Of a stretch of 8,485 nt of DNA, positions 5,998 to 8,485 are shown one piece after another (position 1 is the stretch's first letter; the number at the start of each line of letters is the position of its first letter). The notes under the pieces are model-generated. The model saw nothing but the letters and a program-made list of their open reading frames with translations, was not told where the DNA came from and did no database searches. The translations under genes were made by a program, and so were the position numbers. This DNA is from a bacterium (GTDB taxonomy: Bacteria > Bacillota_I > Bacilli_A > RFN20 > UBA1709), in NCBI GenBank assembly GCA_012511355.1, contig JAAZGG010000058.1:1-8485 (forward strand), in the 5' to 3' direction.

Positions 5998-8406
5998 TTA
6001 CCACTCTAAGTCGCGATCAAGCACTCGGCCCATTCCTGTTATTTTATCAAGGATGAGGCGCTGCTCAACTTGAGCGACCATTTTTCTAGTGTATTTAACT
6101 GTGTCAGGATTGACAGACAAGGAATCAATACCGCAACGAACCAAGAATTCGGCAAACTCAGGATAAGTGCTAGGGGCTTGACCACAGATGGATACTGTCT
6201 TGCCCGCGGCATGGGCGGTTTCGATAAGCTTCTTGACAAAACGACGAATCGCTAGGTTCCTTTCATCATAGATATGAGCAACTGTCTCATTATCGCGATC
6301 ACAGCCTAAGGTCAACATCGTCAAATCATTGGAACCGATAGAATAACCATCAACATACTCGTTAAACTCTTTGGCTAGAATTATATTAGAAGGAATCTCA
6401 GCCATCAACCAAACTTTGAAATCCGGACCGCGTCTTAAACCTTCATCGGCCATAATCTGCGTAACTTTACGACACTCATCAACCGTCCGACAGAAGGGAA
6501 TCATCACATGGAGATTCATTAAGCCATAATCTTCTCTTACCTTCCTAACGGCGGCGATTTCTCACTTTAAGGCCTCAATCTGCTTGGGGTCGTAGTAACG
6601 TGAGGCACCACGCCAACCTAATAAAGCACTGGATTCTAAGGGTTCAAACTCGTCTCCGCCTTTTAAATCCCGATACTCTGAAGATTTAAAATCAGAAAAG
6701 CGTAGAGTGACTGGTCTAGGCGCCATCGCTTGACAAACCTGGCGCAGCCCCTGCGCTAGTTGATTGACAACTTTCTCGGGTTGACCAATTTTTAATAAGT
6801 ACAAGGGGTGTTCATGAATATAGGTCGTCCAGATAAACTCTTCCCGCATTAAACCAATGCCATCACAGGGTAACGAACTGTATTTTTCAGCAAGAGAAGG
6901 ATCACCTAAATTCATATAAATTTTGGTACCAGTAACTGGGAATGTTTCAGCCACGACTGGTCCACCACCTGCCACCGAAGGCGTTGCTTCCTTACGGGCT
7001 GCAAAGCGCACGATACCTTCATATACCACACCATTAGTCGCATCAACTGAAATAATGCAACCATCTTGAATAACATCAGTTGCCGCTGGTCCTTTACTCT
7101 TTGTACCAACGACACAGGGAATCCCTAACTCCCGCGAAACGATAGAAGCATGGCAAGTAATACCACCAGAGTTGGTTACGATGGCCTTAGCCTTTTTCAT
7201 GGCCGGCACCCAATCAGGGGCCGTCATTTCGGTAACTAAAATCTCGCCATCTTTAAATTCGCCAATATCCTTGACATTTTTAATTACATGGGCTTTACCG
7301 GTAACTCTACCTGGCGAGGCCGATAAACCTTTAACTATAACCTTATTATCCCCAGTAACTGCTGCTCCGGCTTCGGCTTCTTTTTTCCGTTTTGACCAAA
7401 CAGTTTCCGGACGCGCTTGGAGCAACCAAATACGACCATCGCGTTCATCAACGGCCCACTCCATATCCATATAAATGCCATAGTGCTTTTCTATCTTTAA
7501 AGCATAGCCGGCTAATTCTTTAATTTGGGCATCTGTTAACACCTGAGCGAAACGCTTATCCATTGGTACAGGTTGTTCTTCACATTCACCGTCTTTTTTA
7601 CGCACCAACATAATCTCTTGACTACAGACACCACAGACATCAATGTTGCCCGTCTTTTTATTAACTTGATAGTTATCGGGGGTCACTGTCCCCTGAACAA
7701 CATATTCACCTAAGCCATAGGCGGCTTCAATAAAAATTTCATTATCATCGCCATTGGTGACGTTTAAAGAAAACATCACACCCGAAGCTGCTGAGAAAAC
7801 CATCATCTGCACAGCCGCACTCAAGGCTACATCAAGGTGTTTATAACCCTGTTTCTCTCGGTAATAAACCGCTCGATCGGTAAAGCAAGAGGCGTAACAT
7901 TCTTTAACTTTTTGGACAACTTTCTTCGCCCCACTGATGTTGAGATAGGAATCCTGCTGTCCAGCAAAACTCGCATCAGGTAGATCTTCAGCTGTCGCGC
8001 TTGAACGTACAGCCACCGCCGGATTTTTCTCCCCGACCTTTCTACCTAATTCTTCGTAAGCCTCAGTGATAGCCTTTTCTAATTCTTCGGGCATATCTTC
8101 TTCCACAATCAATTTTCGTAATTGGGAACAGACTTTGCTCAACTGCTCACTATCTTCAATATCCGTGAGCTCGGCCATCGTATCTTTCATCCGCTGATGG
8201 AGACCGTTCTGCTCAATAAAGAGGCGATAGGCTTTGGCGGTCGTGGCAAAACCATAGGGAACTGGAACATCAGTCTTTGAGGTCATCTCACCTAAGGAAG
8301 AAGATTTTCCGCCGACAATTGCGACGTCGTCGCGCTCAATTTCATCAAACCAAAGTAACAGAGCATCTTCTTTTTTTATTGTTTTTCTTTTAGCCTTAGT
8401 TTTCAT
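5998..8406 (-). CDS. ppsA: Phosphoenolpyruvate synthase (pyruvate, water dikinase), interrupted by in-frame TGA at codon 615
   Basis: The enzyme converts pyruvate, ATP and water to PEP, AMP and phosphate, for gluconeogenesis. The frame spans 802 codons, normal for PpsA. The ATP-binding domain ([30 protein letters not shown]) is followed by the phosphohistidine domain with H419 in [18 protein letters not shown], then the PEP/pyruvate barrel ([35 protein letters not shown], and CGQAPS with catalytic C741). The TGA at 6564-6562 interrupts [20 protein letters not shown], where relatives have FALECEAVKRVR-type sequence; the stop falls at the Leu position, and TTA to TGA is one base. Without read-through the product loses most of the catalytic barrel. 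The start is the ATG at 8406, 8 bases after GGAGG (8419-8415); a TTG at 8421 overlaps that site and is rejected. Dfx follows 23 bp later. Tryptophan codons here are TGG, so TGA=Trp is not supported. Confidence 0.93.
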
Positions 8407-8426
8407 ATTTAGGTCCTCCAAAAATC

Positions 8427-8459
8427 TATTGATTTTTAAGTAAAATATTGACTTTTAAG
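8427..8459 (-). repeat. Two 14-base direct repeats in the ppsA leader
   Basis: On the minus strand CTTAAAAGTCAATA (8459-8446) is followed by CTTAAAAATCAATA (8440-8427), differing at one base and spaced 19 bases start to start. They lie between the candidate -10 and the ribosome site. They could be operator half-sites on nearly the same DNA face, or chance in A/T-rich sequence. Confidence 0.55.
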
Positions 8460-8468
8460 ATTTTAGCA
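8460..8468 (-). promoter_or_regulatory. Candidate extended -10 of the ppsA promoter
   Basis: The minus strand reads TGCTAAAAT, a TG-n-TAAAAT extended -10. The -35 box at 17-base spacing would fall at or past the right edge and cannot be judged. It would give a leader of about 50 bases containing the direct repeats. Confidence 0.45.
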
Positions 8469-8485
8469 CAAAAAAACATAAAAGG

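Noticed and set aside
6562..6564. TGA decoded as Trp (Mycoplasma-type code 4)
   Set aside because: Trp positions in the genes read here use TGG, the site is a Leu position in relatives, and TAA also interrupts genes, so code 4 would not explain the pattern.
6562..6564. TGA as selenocysteine in PEP synthase
   Set aside because: The position is not a catalytic Cys (that is Cys741 in CGQAPS), and no convincing hairpin was seen directly downstream.
7172..7474. Plus-strand open frame of 100 codons
   Set aside because: It lies entirely opposite the conserved phosphohistidine region of ppsA and has no start signals; a shadow frame.
1..8485. CRISPR array, insertion sequence, tRNA or phage module
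   Set aside because: No regularly spaced repeats, transposase motifs, terminal inverted repeats or tRNA-like sequence were found; the gene content is core metabolism and translation.

Overview
The window looks like a chromosomal segment of a low-GC, Gram-positive-type anaerobe (Bacillota, possibly Bacilli related to Mollicutes or Erysipelotrichia; the exact lineage cannot be fixed by eye). The reasons are AGGAGG-type ribosome binding sites, consensus sigma-A promoters, the infC-rpmI-rplT operon with a Firmicutes-style L20 leader attenuator, a dimeric (all-alpha) dUTPase, and a desulfoferrodoxin typical of anaerobes. Trp positions are encoded by TGG, and TAA, TAG and TGA are all used as final stops, so the standard bacterial code applies.

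Layout: all genes but one lie on the minus strand. Read from the right edge in the direction of transcription: (1) ppsA (PEP synthase) followed 23 bp later by a desulfoferrodoxin gene, closed by a hairpin terminator near 5555-5579; (2) a perfect TTGACA-17-TATAAT promoter driving two tandem DUF21/CBS-domain membrane proteins joined by an ATGA overlap; (3) one plus-strand gene for a six-helix membrane protein, converging on operon 2 and sharing a hairpin terminator with it; (4) infC-rpmI-rplT behind a promoter and an L20 leader with mutually exclusive terminator and antiterminator pairings, with infC starting at an AUC codon, ending in a terminator at 1003-1031; (5) a dimeric dUTPase gene followed by the start of a YgjP/DUF45 metallopeptidase gene cut by the left edge. 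No stretch longer than 300 bp lacks a gene.

The most striking feature is a set of four in-frame stop codons inside three otherwise well-conserved genes in three separate operons: TAA at codon 71 of rplT, TAA at codons 2 and 309 of the first CBS protein, and TGA at codon 615 of ppsA. In each case the downstream part keeps the same frame and family motifs. Recent pseudogenisation, consensus base errors and stop-codon read-through all fit. For rplT, a core ribosomal protein gene, real loss is the least likely. No mobile element, CRISPR array, tRNA, rRNA or defence system is visible, and I found no clear candidate for a wholly new system; the stop-codon pattern is the best lead.
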